From Symsagittifera roscoffensis (Eukaryota; Xenacoelomorpha; Acoela; Convolutidae), in assembly GCF_963678635.1 (NCBI RefSeq), contig NC_087071.1:1664537-1728536 (forward strand): DNA of 64,000 nucleotides. The letters run 5' to 3'. The position numbers and the translations under genes are program-made. Below the pieces are notes generated by a model. That model was not told where the DNA came from, made no database searches, and saw only the letters and a list, made by a program, of their open reading frames with translations. This document shows positions 12,604 to 23,339 of this stretch, piece after piece. Numbering within the stretch: position 1 is the stretch's first letter; each line of letters opens with the position of its first letter.

Positions 12604-14400
12604 ATACTAATGCGTTTATTGTCCACTTTCCCATGGTGGCTGGGTTGGACATAGGGAAAGCGCGTAAGCAATGGTTCAGATGAGGGTATTCTGAATAGCA
12701 TTCAAGCAATCATATGAAGGATAACACGTTTTTCCATGCCATTCGATCAAAGAAGTCTGGATTTGAGACCTAAAGTATTCAGGTCTTGTTTAACACAATC
12801 AATCCAGCGTTTTTAGGTCGTACTACTGGCCTTTTCACTGGGACTGAAACATAGTCGGTTGATTTTCGCGCATGTTCATTTACTCTCCGGTGAACAAGGC
12901 AAAACCATCGTAGTCGCGACCGCACTTGTAACTTGTCCAGATTACCAAGAAATGTCATTTGAATTACTTCTTCGTTGGTAAATGGTCTTTGTAAGTGACT
13001 CCAGTAACCCTACGCAGAGCTTTCATCAGCACTTTCAAGAAAGCTGGATATGGCCTTAGTCTGCGCCTGAGTTTCAGAGCAGTACATCAGAACTGGCCGG
13101 AGACAAGCTCCGCAGATAGGACACCTTGTAATCGAGTCAAAGTGTTTCTTCTGCAGCAGAGGCGCAATTTGCCGCCATTTCGTCCAGAAAGCTGCTGTTG
13201 CGTCACTTTCAACGGAGATCATATCACCCAAATAGCAAACTCTTCAACAGTACTCAAGGTTTAAAATTGATTGATCGGTAGAGTAGCTTTCTCATTTTAG
13301 TGGTAATTGGAAAGATTATTGCAACTTGGAGAAACATAGGTATTTTCCTCAGGCTACTGCATTGATTACAAGAATTGATTACAAGAATTGCAGCGTATTG
13401 AATTGGCGCCGACTCTCTTCAAACAACAAGCGCTTAGTCATTTTCCAGATTTTGAGGAATAGACTTTTGGTCGGAAACCGAATGCTTTGTCTTATCCACG
13501 TTGATTTTTAAACTGCAAACGTTGATTCTTTTTGCAAAGCCTTGTTCCAAGTATTAAACCTCTCAGTAGACTGGGATTCTGTTTCAGCGGATATCACAAG
13601 ACCATCTGCATATAGCATATCCCATGCTACTATGGAACGAAAGTTTCTCGTAGCCTCTTCCATTACTATTATAAATAACAATGGGCTAAGTGCCGATCCT
13701 TGATTCACGATTTTTTTTAAATTTTGAAGTAATCGCTGAACCCTTTGGGCCGGCGAACTCTGTTTTTCGACTCGGTGTACAGGCACATTATTCCAGATTT
13801 TCAGAAGCTCTCTGTTGCCTCAGAGCCCTTGGTATCAGTTCCTTGGGAACACTGTCGGAAGCTTTTACGAGGTCAATAAATATGTGATGCAGGGCTTTTT
13901 CTTTTCCACAAAGAGTTCCTTCAATTGACTTTTAAGAAAAACGGCATCGGTAGTTGATCTACCACCCATAAAGCCAAGTTACATGTTATCTAATTATATC
14001 AATTGTCTCAGACGTTTTTCTAGATATTTTTCGAACATTTGCGTGTTACAGTAATCGGATGCATCAAACGGATCGCCTTTTACTTAGTAAAAAGTGATAG
14101 TTTGATTTTGGCTCCAGTCGGAGGGGATTAGACCAGAGCCCCACACTTTCTTAGGGACTTCAAAAAATCCAGCAAGTCCACAATCCCCAGCAAATTTTAT
14201 CATGTCCGAAGTAAGCACCGTTGGTCCTGGGCTTTTCTTAATTTTCATATCTCTTTCAGTGCAAATACCACTTCCCGGATAGTAAATTCCTCCAATGGGC
14301 CAGCCACCTGGGGATATCGTCCGTTTCAAATTTGTTTCATTTAAAATATTTGTGAGGTAGCTTTACCACTGTGAGAGAACAACTTGGTGACAACTCGAAA
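12604..14400 (-). pseudogene. Degraded non-LTR retrotransposon (LINE) reverse transcriptase
   Basis: Reverse transcriptase pieces appear in the correct order on the minus strand, in shifting frames. First comes a KKSPGPT..TSDMIKFAGDCG block ending in GLIPSDWSQ (14330-14085). Next is FIDLVKASDSVPKE, the FxDLxKAFD motif (about 13890-13800), and then NQGSALSPLLFIIVMEEATR. The catalytic YADD box follows as LYADG (13700-13590). Last is the C-terminal WRQIAPLLQKKHFDS..CLRPVLMYCSET block (13190-13060). The second catalytic Asp is lost and frameshifts separate the parts, so it is inactive. The 3' part ends in a short sequence (GKWTINA in one frame) running into the TAG repeat. No endonuclease domain was recognised above 14400, so the element is probably 5'-truncated. 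Confidence 0.88.
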
Positions 14401-14869
14401 TTTTCCACCACACTTAATGAATTTTGCCCCAACCACATCCTTTTGATCATTTTTCAATTGCTTGACAATGTGGAACATTTTATGCGGAAAACTTTATTCA
14501 AGTCTCGCTCAACAAAATTGATTGTGTTAAACAATAGTTTTGCAAAAAGAATAACGTCATACAATTATGACAGTTAATGGACAAGAATTAGGCTACCAGT
14601 TAGTTTAAGAACGACGGCAAGTGTCTGTCTGATCACATAGCCTGCTTCAAATTTTTATGATAAATCCCCTCGTTATTATTCTGACCACCCCCTAGAATTT
14701 GGAAGGAAAATTGATATAGCGCGTTTCTTTCCACACATTACCAGGCATCTAAAAAATCACTAGTAGTACATCGAACGTGGTATAATACTAAAGCTACTAT
14801 AACTTATTGAAACTTTTTCCTCCACTTCGAAAAATGGAAAAGAAAAGTATAGAAAATGAAGGTCCCTAA

Positions 14870-15085
14870 GCTTCATTTAAGTCTCGCTGTATTAAAAAAA
14901 GCAAAATTTTACGACAGAACCGAAACACAACGGTTGTGGGTTCAAATCCCGCTGCGGTCACGGTTGGAGGGGTATTAGTGTCATCCGCCTCCTCAAGGTG
15001 GGACAGGCAGCGGTGGAATTGATGATATGATCCCTCCTCCACGGGAATAAGGCTCAAGGTTGAATGGTGGGAGCTGAGCCGGAGG
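14870..15085 (+). mobile_element. tRNA-derived SINE-like repeat
   Basis: A pol III B box (GGTTCAAATCC) sits in a good T arm, GTGGG-TTCAAAT-CCCGC, preceded by an anticodon-like arm (AACCG..CGGTT). A GC-rich body follows (gtgtcatccgcctcctcaag). The same B box and body occur at 27400-27545 and 51030-51180. The A box is degenerate. On the minus strand the T arm reads AAGFEPTT, a common mistranslation of SINE heads. Confidence 0.65.
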
Positions 15086-15599
15086 CTAATGAAAAATCAG
15101 AAGCGAAAAAAGTTTTGAAATACAATTTTCTTTCGCAGTCTTGCTTGTATAAGTGAAGCAGAAGAAATTAAAGTTGCGTGTGATTTTCATCAACGCTGAA
15201 ATAAAAGAGCACAAAATATCAGAAGGGGTGAGTTTCATTCGTTCTGAATATCACAAAAAATGGTCTAATAACTTAATTTTTCTATCAGCCCGGGTTGACC
15301 TCCATACGCCGAAAAAGCGTATCATACAATTCCATACATCAAGTGCATGGAAAAACACTTGTCATACAATTTCTTTTAATTTTTTTTTATTCAACCACAA
15401 ATCGAATTTTTTACTCAAACAAACGATTTCCAAAAAAATTTTTCGCATGCAAAAATTTAGTTTTTTTTTGTGTGCATAATGTAGTCCTGGATATACTAAT
15501 AATGATTTTCTTCCTTTCGCTTAACAATTTTTTCAAAAACGCTGAAAGCTCCTATTTTTTTCTATGGCACGTTTATGTATGACTTGATCAATGTCTGAC

Positions 15600-16310
15600 A
15601 TTTAAAAAAAAATCAAATTTTCTAGGTAATCTTCGTTAAAAAACATTTCAGTCTTAATGATAGTCTGAAAAACCAATTTCACCGAAAATCGTTATCGATA
15701 AAACTGCGGGAAAATGTGGATTCATTTATTACAATCTAGCAGCCAACAATTTATTGACCAACAACAGTATAATTTTTTATTATCAAAGTGAGCAAATAAG
15801 AATGAGCCAAAATGTGGACCACTTTTGCATTAAAGTTAGTATTGCCTGCACTATTTTGCTCGGCATCAGCTTCTGAATAAGTTCTAGTATTCATCCATCC
15901 GTTAACATGATTACCTCAATTAGACTCGAGTGGCCATCCATCAATGGATGCATAAATTAAACATAAATTATGAAAGGGCTTAATGATGACAGAACTTTCA
16001 AGTCTGAATGAAACAACTACGACTCCACTGTCACAAAACTAGGCGATCTTCCCTGAATTTAATAATTACCAAACATGAATCTGCTATCAAGCTTGTCTAA
16101 GCTAGACAACAATGGGGGGAAATTTAAATTGGCGCTAACTAATTATCAGTTTGCTTGTCTATTCCCTTTCATTTCCTCACCTGTGAAAATTTTCTAGTAA
16201 AATTTGAATCAAATTGCCCGAATGTAATGAAAGTTTGCACAAATTTCAGCAAATCCAGACTTATTCAACGACATACCTAACCTTGCACAACCACTAATGT
16301 ATTTATAATA
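15600..16310. other. No supported gene
   Basis: AT-rich sequence with only short frames in all phases. No motif, splice pair or terminal repeat was recognised. Confidence 0.45.
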
Positions 16311-16313
16311 CTA

Positions 16314-16460
16314 CCCCCCCCCCCCCCCCCCCCCCCCTATACAAAAGGGGGACTTGATAAGACGTACAAAATTCACATATGCTTAACCGTTGAATTATTT
16401 CTTTATAGGGGTGGCAATTCGCTACTAGAAACCATAGAAAGGGGGATAATTATTTAGATC
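16314..16460. repeat. C24 run and MITE-family fragment
   Basis: A run of 24 C (16314-16337) is followed at about 16407 by ggggtggcaattc and accatagaaagggggataa. These match the right half of the element at 5548-5697 (ggggtggcaattc..accatagggggtc..tagatc), so this is probably a decayed member of that family. Confidence 0.5.
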
Positions 16461-17214
16461 GCCACTGGTAACAACAGCTGAGTAATATCGCAACCATCAA
16501 CACCATCACCCTCTACATCTTCAGATTACCGAGAAGGTTTGAGCCCTTTTTTTCTAACCAGGCATGGATTTTTTACTTGGCCGATCATAATATGGATTAA
16601 AACATTTATTATGCTCGCTAATTGCTCTTAAACATCTTCATGTTTTTTCTGTCAAAAACCCGGCAATAATGTCTATTTTCCAGAAAAGGCTGTTTATAAG
16701 CGGAGAATCTTTGCTGACAGGCGTCAGATTGGCATGTAATTGTCTTTAGATGTACTCACATCTTTACTTATACCAAAAATTAGCTCGGAAACTAAATTTT
16801 AATTTGACCGCAAATATAACATGTGTCACTAGCAGAAAGTTTCATTTTTCATTTCTTTTGAATGAATGAAGAAATTATTCGCAGCATATCTGAAAAAAAA
16901 CAGATACATTTTTCTATTATTTATCAAAATTTAATGAACAGCTATTTCCTTTACAAAAGCTCATTTTAAACAATTTTACAGACAACTTCATTCACTTTTG
17001 GTTAATTTGCGCCTGAAAAAAAGGTGTTTTTATTTGAGGTGTAGCAGTAATTGAAAAGAAACAATTTTGGCAAACTTTCATAAAATTTTTAATTAAAACT
17101 CATTGAAAACAGGAATTAAATTTAGAAAGCTATGGCATGGTTGTAAACAGCGGCTGACCAACTCTCCTTAGCAAAAGTGCACCTTTTACGCTCTTTTATG
17201 ACATCTAACGTAGC

Positions 17215-18000
17215 CCAACCACCCCAAAGACGCCTTTGGCGCTAATATCCACTAATTTTGTGGAGGTTTTTTTTTGTAATTTTAAGTTAGCGACTTTTTC
17301 AAAACAAAATTTTCAAATATCTAGAGAAAGTTATGCAACCTCTGAGAGTACCCAGAGAACATCCCACTGTAGGGTTGGGAATTTCAAATTTTGTCAAGTT
17401 TTTATTTAAAAAGTTCTTTTAAAAATATTGAAAAACGTTATATCTCGGAAACCAAAAGCATTTGAGCAGTCAGCCGTGTAGGCAAGATATACAAACCCTG
17501 AGAGTACCTTGACAAAACTTCGCACTATAAATTTGATTATATCTAAGTTGTTGAAAAATTTTGGAAAAAATCTTACGAAAACGTCATAACTCAAAAATTA
17601 ACAGGATTTGAAAAGTAAATTTTCGAGACAAGATTTGGAGCCTCTGAGAACTGAGAGTACCCTGGCAGCACCCAAGTACAGCTTTAAGAATTTCAATTTT
17701 TGTGGATTTTTTTAAATCTAAATTTTATGAACATTTTTGAAAAAATAGAAGAAACTTCGTGTCTCGTTAGCTAAAAAGATTTATGTTTTCATATTTGGAG
17801 GCCCAACTAGCAGCCCCAACCCCTAAAGCACCCTGACAGCATCCCACCATTGGGTTGCTAATTTCAAAATTGGCGAAGAAAAAAAAACAATCAATTTAAT
17901 CGAAAAAACTTTGCAATATACGTTATAACTTAAACATGCAAAAATTCTTTTGTAAAAAAACTTAAACATGGCGAGATAGTGAAGCCCGCATTTAAGTAAA
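17215..18000 (-). mobile_element. Helitron-related remnant with tandem ~165-bp units
   Basis: About four diverged units carry the block 'tatctcgga/aaac..gcatttgagcagtc..ggcaagat..gagagtaccctgacaa'. These are the same units as in the Helitron at 32427-33842. Both share one end, aaacatggcgagatagtgaa followed by gcccgcattta (here about 17960-17995). This copy lacks a recognisable TC start or CTRR end and is older or partial. A small hairpin CGCC-TTT-GGCG lies at its other side near 17231. Confidence 0.65.
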
Positions 18001-18019
18001 TTTTAGCTTTCGACAAAAA

Positions 18020-19060
18020 GTCTCTGAGCAAAAAAAAACTTTCTGAATTACTGGTTTTTTTAAATCAATTGGGTTGTCAAATTCAAAATCAATTTTAAGG
18101 TTTAGTGCCCATTTATTAAGTTGAAAAAACAACAATTCATTTTTACATTTGAGCACGACCTTTTGAGCTCAAATTACCCGGTAACTTATTGACAATAGGG
18201 CTGATTTGAACTTCCAATTTTGTTTCACTTTTCATCAGAAATCGTTTAGAAACTATTCGTTTGAAACGTATAACAAAAAAACAACAATCCCATTTATTAG
18301 GAGTAAGCATCATTTAGGGCATTTGTTTGCAAAAAAACTTAAGCCCCCTACCAAAGCAATGTGCTTGACAATTAAAATGTCTGAAAGCTTCAGATAATTA
18401 GATACTCGTTTATCCAAAAAGCACACAATACAAGAAAATTGAAAAAAATGATTGACAGAAATCATTCAAACAGGCAAAAAACGTTATTTTTTAATTGACG
18501 TAATTTTAGATCATCTGACATGTCATTAGAGTTCTAAAGACAGTGATTTCTATCGGAATTGAAACGTGGAGAAACAAAGAAATCAAACAAAAGGGCAAAG
18601 CGGAGCTTCCCACCATTGTGATAGACCACAATCAGGGCATTGCAACCTAACAGACAAAAAATGTAACGAAATCCTTCAAGTCGAAAAATTTCAGGAATAA
18701 ATACTTCTCCATAAAACGTGTAGCGTTAAATAAGCACTGAAAAAAAATTTCCCGAGCAGTAAAGAATCCGGCATTACTTGGTGGACGCCCAAAAAAATTT
18801 TTTAAAAAGGCTCCTCCAATTAACACATACAAAATAATTGTGTAGTCATGAACCATAGCCGAAAAAAAAATTTAAGCGGAAAAAAATCAAGAAAATTTCT
18901 ACAAAATGGAAGTTGTTTAATGACAAACAAACATTAAGAGGAAAAATTCATTTCGACAAAAAATTAAGTACACGCGAAGCTGCGCGTTGCAAACACGACA
19001 ACACAACAAAAACCAGCTCTAAGTTGCAATAAGAAAAAGTAAACAAGCCCCGAACTAGTA
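18020..19060. other. No supported gene
   Basis: Short frames only. Local motifs (ggagcttccc near 18603; aagctgcgcgttgcaaacac near 18977) resemble segments near 31275 and 3915, suggesting dispersed repeat fragments. Confidence 0.4.
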
Positions 19061-19074
19061 AAAAAAATAATCGG

Positions 19075-19145
19075 CTACGACACTGATTCGATCTGCGACC
19101 TAGATATTATGAGTATCACGCACTAAAAACTCAGCTACGGACGCT
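19075..19145 (-). tRNA. tRNA-Met(CAU)-like sequence, probably pseudogene or SINE head
   Basis: Read on the minus strand, the D arm contains TAGCTGAG and the anticodon region is GATA-CTCATAA-TATC, with CAT in the loop. Then come AGGTCGCAG and the B-box-like GATCGAATC, at spacings normal for an elongator tRNA-Met. A run of eight T follows on the minus strand (plus 19060-19067), a possible pol III terminator. The acceptor stem does not pair well and the T stem has mismatches, so a functional tRNA is unlikely. Confidence 0.5.
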
Positions 19146-19149
19146 TCAC

Positions 19150-21550
19150 TAATAAATCACAAACACTAGCCACAATCAAAGCAGATAATAGATGCTATGA
19201 AAATTCCAATGCAACAGATCATGATTATAGCAAAAGAGTGAGGATAAAAAACGAAGAAGGTTCGTAAGAATACACTAACTCTCGCAAGCTCACTAGTGTA
19301 AATACATACAGGCTCGACAAATGGCTGTAAACAAAACAACTCCAACAAGGTTGACAGTTGGCGAGATGATTCTGTGATTATGCTAAACAAACTGCTACCA
19401 TGAAAAAGAAAACACGAGAATCTCCGATTTAATAACGTTTGCTAATCGAAAGCGCAAAAGTATACTTCGTGTACTTAAAACAAAAAAAAACAAGGCTTCC
19501 TAATGCGTAAGGCAAAATTTGCAAGAAACTTGAAATGTTAATATGCTTGTAATATTTTGCAAAATTAAAAAATCTTGCAAATGGTAAATCTTCCGCATCT
19601 ACTTCGAAACACAAGATATAGTTAAAACCGATGTAAAATTAATACATTCCGAGCTAAAACCTCTGAAATTTAGAACTTTCACATTTTTCTAAGTTTTTAT
19701 TGATTAAAAGACTAATTATCGAAAAAAAAGTACGCAATATGCTGCTTTGAAAGGGTCGTTGTAGTTTGACATCTAGAAGTTTATGCAAAACATACAAAAC
19801 AAAACCAAGATGTTTATCTCATTTTGAAGGAAACAAAATTAGGCAGTCTTCAGTAAAAATTTGGCTAAGTATCTGGTAGTGATTGGCCGAAACTATAGCA
19901 AACAATTATCATAGCATACTGAAAAAAAAACAAGAATTGGTCAAAACACTGCAGTAAAAATCTTACATAAACCTGCTTGAGAATTACAACATTTTGAACA
20001 AAAACGTACGTATATACACAAGAAATCTTCCATAAAATCAATTCTAGCACAATTTTCTATTCAAAAATCAAATATTCAGTAAAATTATTTAAAACAACCA
20101 ATTGCAAACAATTAAGAATTTTCCGATCTAATTATCACGCAGAAAGAACCTAGTAAAAACATGTTACTTGCGAAGGAATCCATTCAAGCGCGATGGGCCG
20201 AATGCGCGAAAACTTGGTCAACCAATTAGAGCTCGAATGTCAAAAATTCGAAAAACAATATGCAATAAATTCAGTCTGTTTCCGACAGTTGAAAGCGCGT
20301 TGATGAGATAAGATTTTTCACGCATGAAAATAGACATCGTTACGTGCACGCGAACCTGTGCAAGTTTCGATTGCTCCTCTAGCCAAACAAAATATGTTTT
20401 TTTTCATCAATGTAATCTTTCAAGAAACAAGAAAATTTAATGAAGAATCAAATAATCGCTCTCAGACGATCTTTATGGACAAATCAATTTCAATGGGAAC
20501 CTGATTTTTTTCCATTTCATAAAATGAAAAAAACCATACCAAATCCACAACACTTTCCGAAGCTGACAGCGAAAACATGTTATCATGCAATATTTGCATG
20601 TTTTAAATATTAGTAAGACAATACATTTTCTTGTTTCACGCTATTTTCACTATGACCTGACCTCTCAAGAATATGTAAACCCCACTGTTATCCTTTCTGT
20701 CAATTTCTGTCGAATTCTGTCAAATTCATCTTTTATCATTTTAGATCAAACAAGATCTAATTGGAAAAAAAACACTTCTGAAGAAATACCTAAGTTTGAA
20801 AGGTAAAGGTTGAAAATAAACATCAAATTCCAATCAACTTCCATAATATTCACAAAAAAATTAAGTTTTGTTGAAAAAGCAATTATAATAACTTCGATTG
20901 AATTAGACTATAGCCTTCTTCAATTCATTACCATTTTAACCACTTGATTGACTATAGCTCTATAGGGAACTAACATTAAGTGGTTTTATATGATGCAGTG
21001 TTAAGGTCGAGTTAGAAAGGAAAAATATGAAACTTGAAAGACACTTAATAATGACAAGAGAAACGGAAAAAAGAAGAAAGTTCAACTGATTTTGGATGGG
21101 GCAATCTGATATTTCAACTCATTATCACCAAAAAAAGTGCAGAAAACTTGGTGTGATTGAAGTTGATTATGTAGTAAGTGTAGCTAATCATAATTCTACA
21201 TGCAATGAGCCTTTACTTTATGCAGAATCTATATTATATATCTTTAAGTTCCCATTTCTAATCATCATCTAGTGGTTTATATCGAAACCAATTTTGATTC
21301 ATTCATTTTTTAAGCTTACAATTTTTGCATCAGATCTACTTAGCATTTTACGACATCAATAATGCCAGCCATTTTGCTTAGAATTTATAAATATCAATTA
21401 GTCAAAAACAACAGCATTAAAATCAATTCCATGTGTCAAATATGTCTTAAGTTCAGTCATCCCCAGGGTGGAATTAAAATTTAGTCTGGGAAAATTCCAC
21501 TCGATCGCAAAAAAACGAACCTGCTCAATCTAAAATTCATTCAAAACGCC
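19150..21550. other. No supported gene
   Basis: Low-complexity AT-rich sequence with frames of about 75 codons or less (for example 19166-19390 minus, 20585-20806 plus). None has recognisable domains or exon boundaries. Confidence 0.45.
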
Positions 21551-21555
21551 AGTAC

Positions 21556-21930
21556 CAGGCGCGGATCTAGGAACTTCTCAATAGGGGTGGGATTTTCAAA
21601 AAAAAACAATTAAGGTCGACCAAATTGATTTTCTGACCTCTCCCAAACCACTATAAAGACCCTAATTTGACGAAATTTTCTGTGCCGCAGGCAAACTTTT
21701 TAAAAAAAAAAGATATTTTTGGCACTTTTTTGACAGTTTTGACAGGAAAAATTGCGTTTTTTTGGCGCGCTCTCCCCTTCAAAACTAGTATATATTGGCG
21801 CCAAAGGCGCCTTTAGAAAAGTTTAAGGTCAGTCAGTCAAAAATGGATACCTCCCTTGGGTCGGCAGCGGGTCGATTTCCTGAGGGGGAGGGGCGTACGC
21901 CCCCCCCCCCCCCCCCTAAATCCGCTACTG
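21556..21930. mobile_element. hAT-type MITE with 8-bp target duplication
   Basis: The left end is CAGGCGCGGATCTAGG. The right end, reverse complemented, is CAGTAGCGGATTTAGG. Perfect 8-bp copies of GCCAGTAC flank the element (21548-21555 and 21931-21938). An 8-bp duplication and CA-starting TIRs are hallmarks of hAT elements. At 375 bp with no transposase frame it is non-autonomous. It contains a GGCGCC-AAA-GGCGCC hairpin and a C17 run near its right end. Confidence 0.9.
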
Positions 21931-23217
21931 GCCAGTACAATTAAATAAAACCGCATTTTTCAGACATGTGAAGTGATGTACATTATCAAATGTGAAATTA
22001 TCAACCCACTCATTTTAAATGAAACATTTTATTTTAAATCGAGCAGTTTATATAAAAGAAAATTGCTCGGGCGGTATTCGATTCGACGCCAAAGTACACA
22101 ATTTAGTTATGTAAATTAAATTAACTTTTCACAGTTCCGCAAAAAAGCAAACAAGACTTAAGTTTTCACGACAAAATTGATAGAACTTTGTTGCAAATAG
22201 ATACGCTGAAACAATTTCTTTCCACTTCTTTTCCAAATATGCACAAAGTACCAAAAAATGGCAGAAAAATTAAAAAAAAACATAATTGTTGGAAAAATTA
22301 AAATTGATAAGTTTCTTAAAGTTTATAAGTTTCTTGAAGAAGTTTAAAATAAATTTCTTTTTTTTTTATTATTTTATATGGACATCATTGGGCATTCACT
22401 GGGCATGGGGTTAAGTTAGAAGAGCAAGTCCGTTCAACTGTGTTTTTAATTCTCAATTTATCTATAAAGTTTCTCTCTTAATTCACACTTGAATCTAGAA
22501 CATACATTATCTAACTTCGAAATCTATCAAGTCAATTCAGATAGCTTAGAAATATTCGTCAGGGCTCGAGTCTTTGAGCAAGTGTTTCAGGCGTTCAAAC
22601 AGCAAATTACTGACAAAGTAATTCCAAAATCTTAAGTATATCAAGCAAGTCATCCAAAAGACGAAACTTGGCAATGCTTTTTTGAATCTATATCCTGGCA
22701 GAAATTTGGATTTGAGTGCGCTTAATTAATCCTGAAATGGCTGAACTATCGATTTTCAAACCCCTGTAACTTGGTGAAAAATGATCGCATAAAAAAGTTC
22801 ATTTTGAGCACAGGGCATTAATCAGTTTCAGGAGTTGAAAAAAATTGGCCACTTATTTTTGAAGTCGCAATAAAAATATCAAAACTCATTCAAATGCAAT
22901 CCCATCCCCCGTCTATTTCTAAATGATTTCGTGAACGAAGAAGACGAATTTAAATCTCACTGTGAATGGTAAATATGCAAATTAAACTCATCAATGATGC
23001 ACCAGAAAGAATCAGGGGACATTTATCGATCCCATCTGTGTTGCAAAATGCTGCCCGTTGTATCGAATGAATTGATCCAAAATTGGAAGCAATTGGTCAT
23101 ACTAAAGTTGAAAAAGGTACCTCGAAAAAGGTCTGCTTGACTTTAGATGGTTATTAAAAGCCCGAAGGTTTTTGACTCTAATTAAATTGAAAATCAGATA
23201 AATAAAAAATTTCTTAC

Positions 23218-23339
23218 CTTCAGGAAAAAACATCAAATAACAATTTTTTGCATCTTTTTTAGACGCATCGCATCGTAGGCGAACTGGTTGACAACACTTC
23301 AAAATAAGGACGGCGAAAAGTCCGAAGATTTTATTGCAA
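23218..23339 (-). CDS. Candidate exon, hydrophobic then Cys-rich peptide (copy 1)
   Basis: A 122-nt open segment runs between an AG (gcctag) and a strong donor GTAAGA. It reads CNKIFGLFAVLILKCCQPVR and then LRCDASKKDAKNCYLMFF, ending PEG. A short hydrophobic segment followed by cysteines suggests a membrane or secreted protein. The copy 2 counterpart (47061-47182) keeps length, frame and splice sites, with one Cys changed to Phe. No partner exons or family recognised. Confidence 0.25.

Noticed and set aside
12518-12709. Minus-strand frame ending in a poly-Val tail
   Set aside because: The Val run is the translation of the TAG microsatellite at the LINE 3' end, not a protein.
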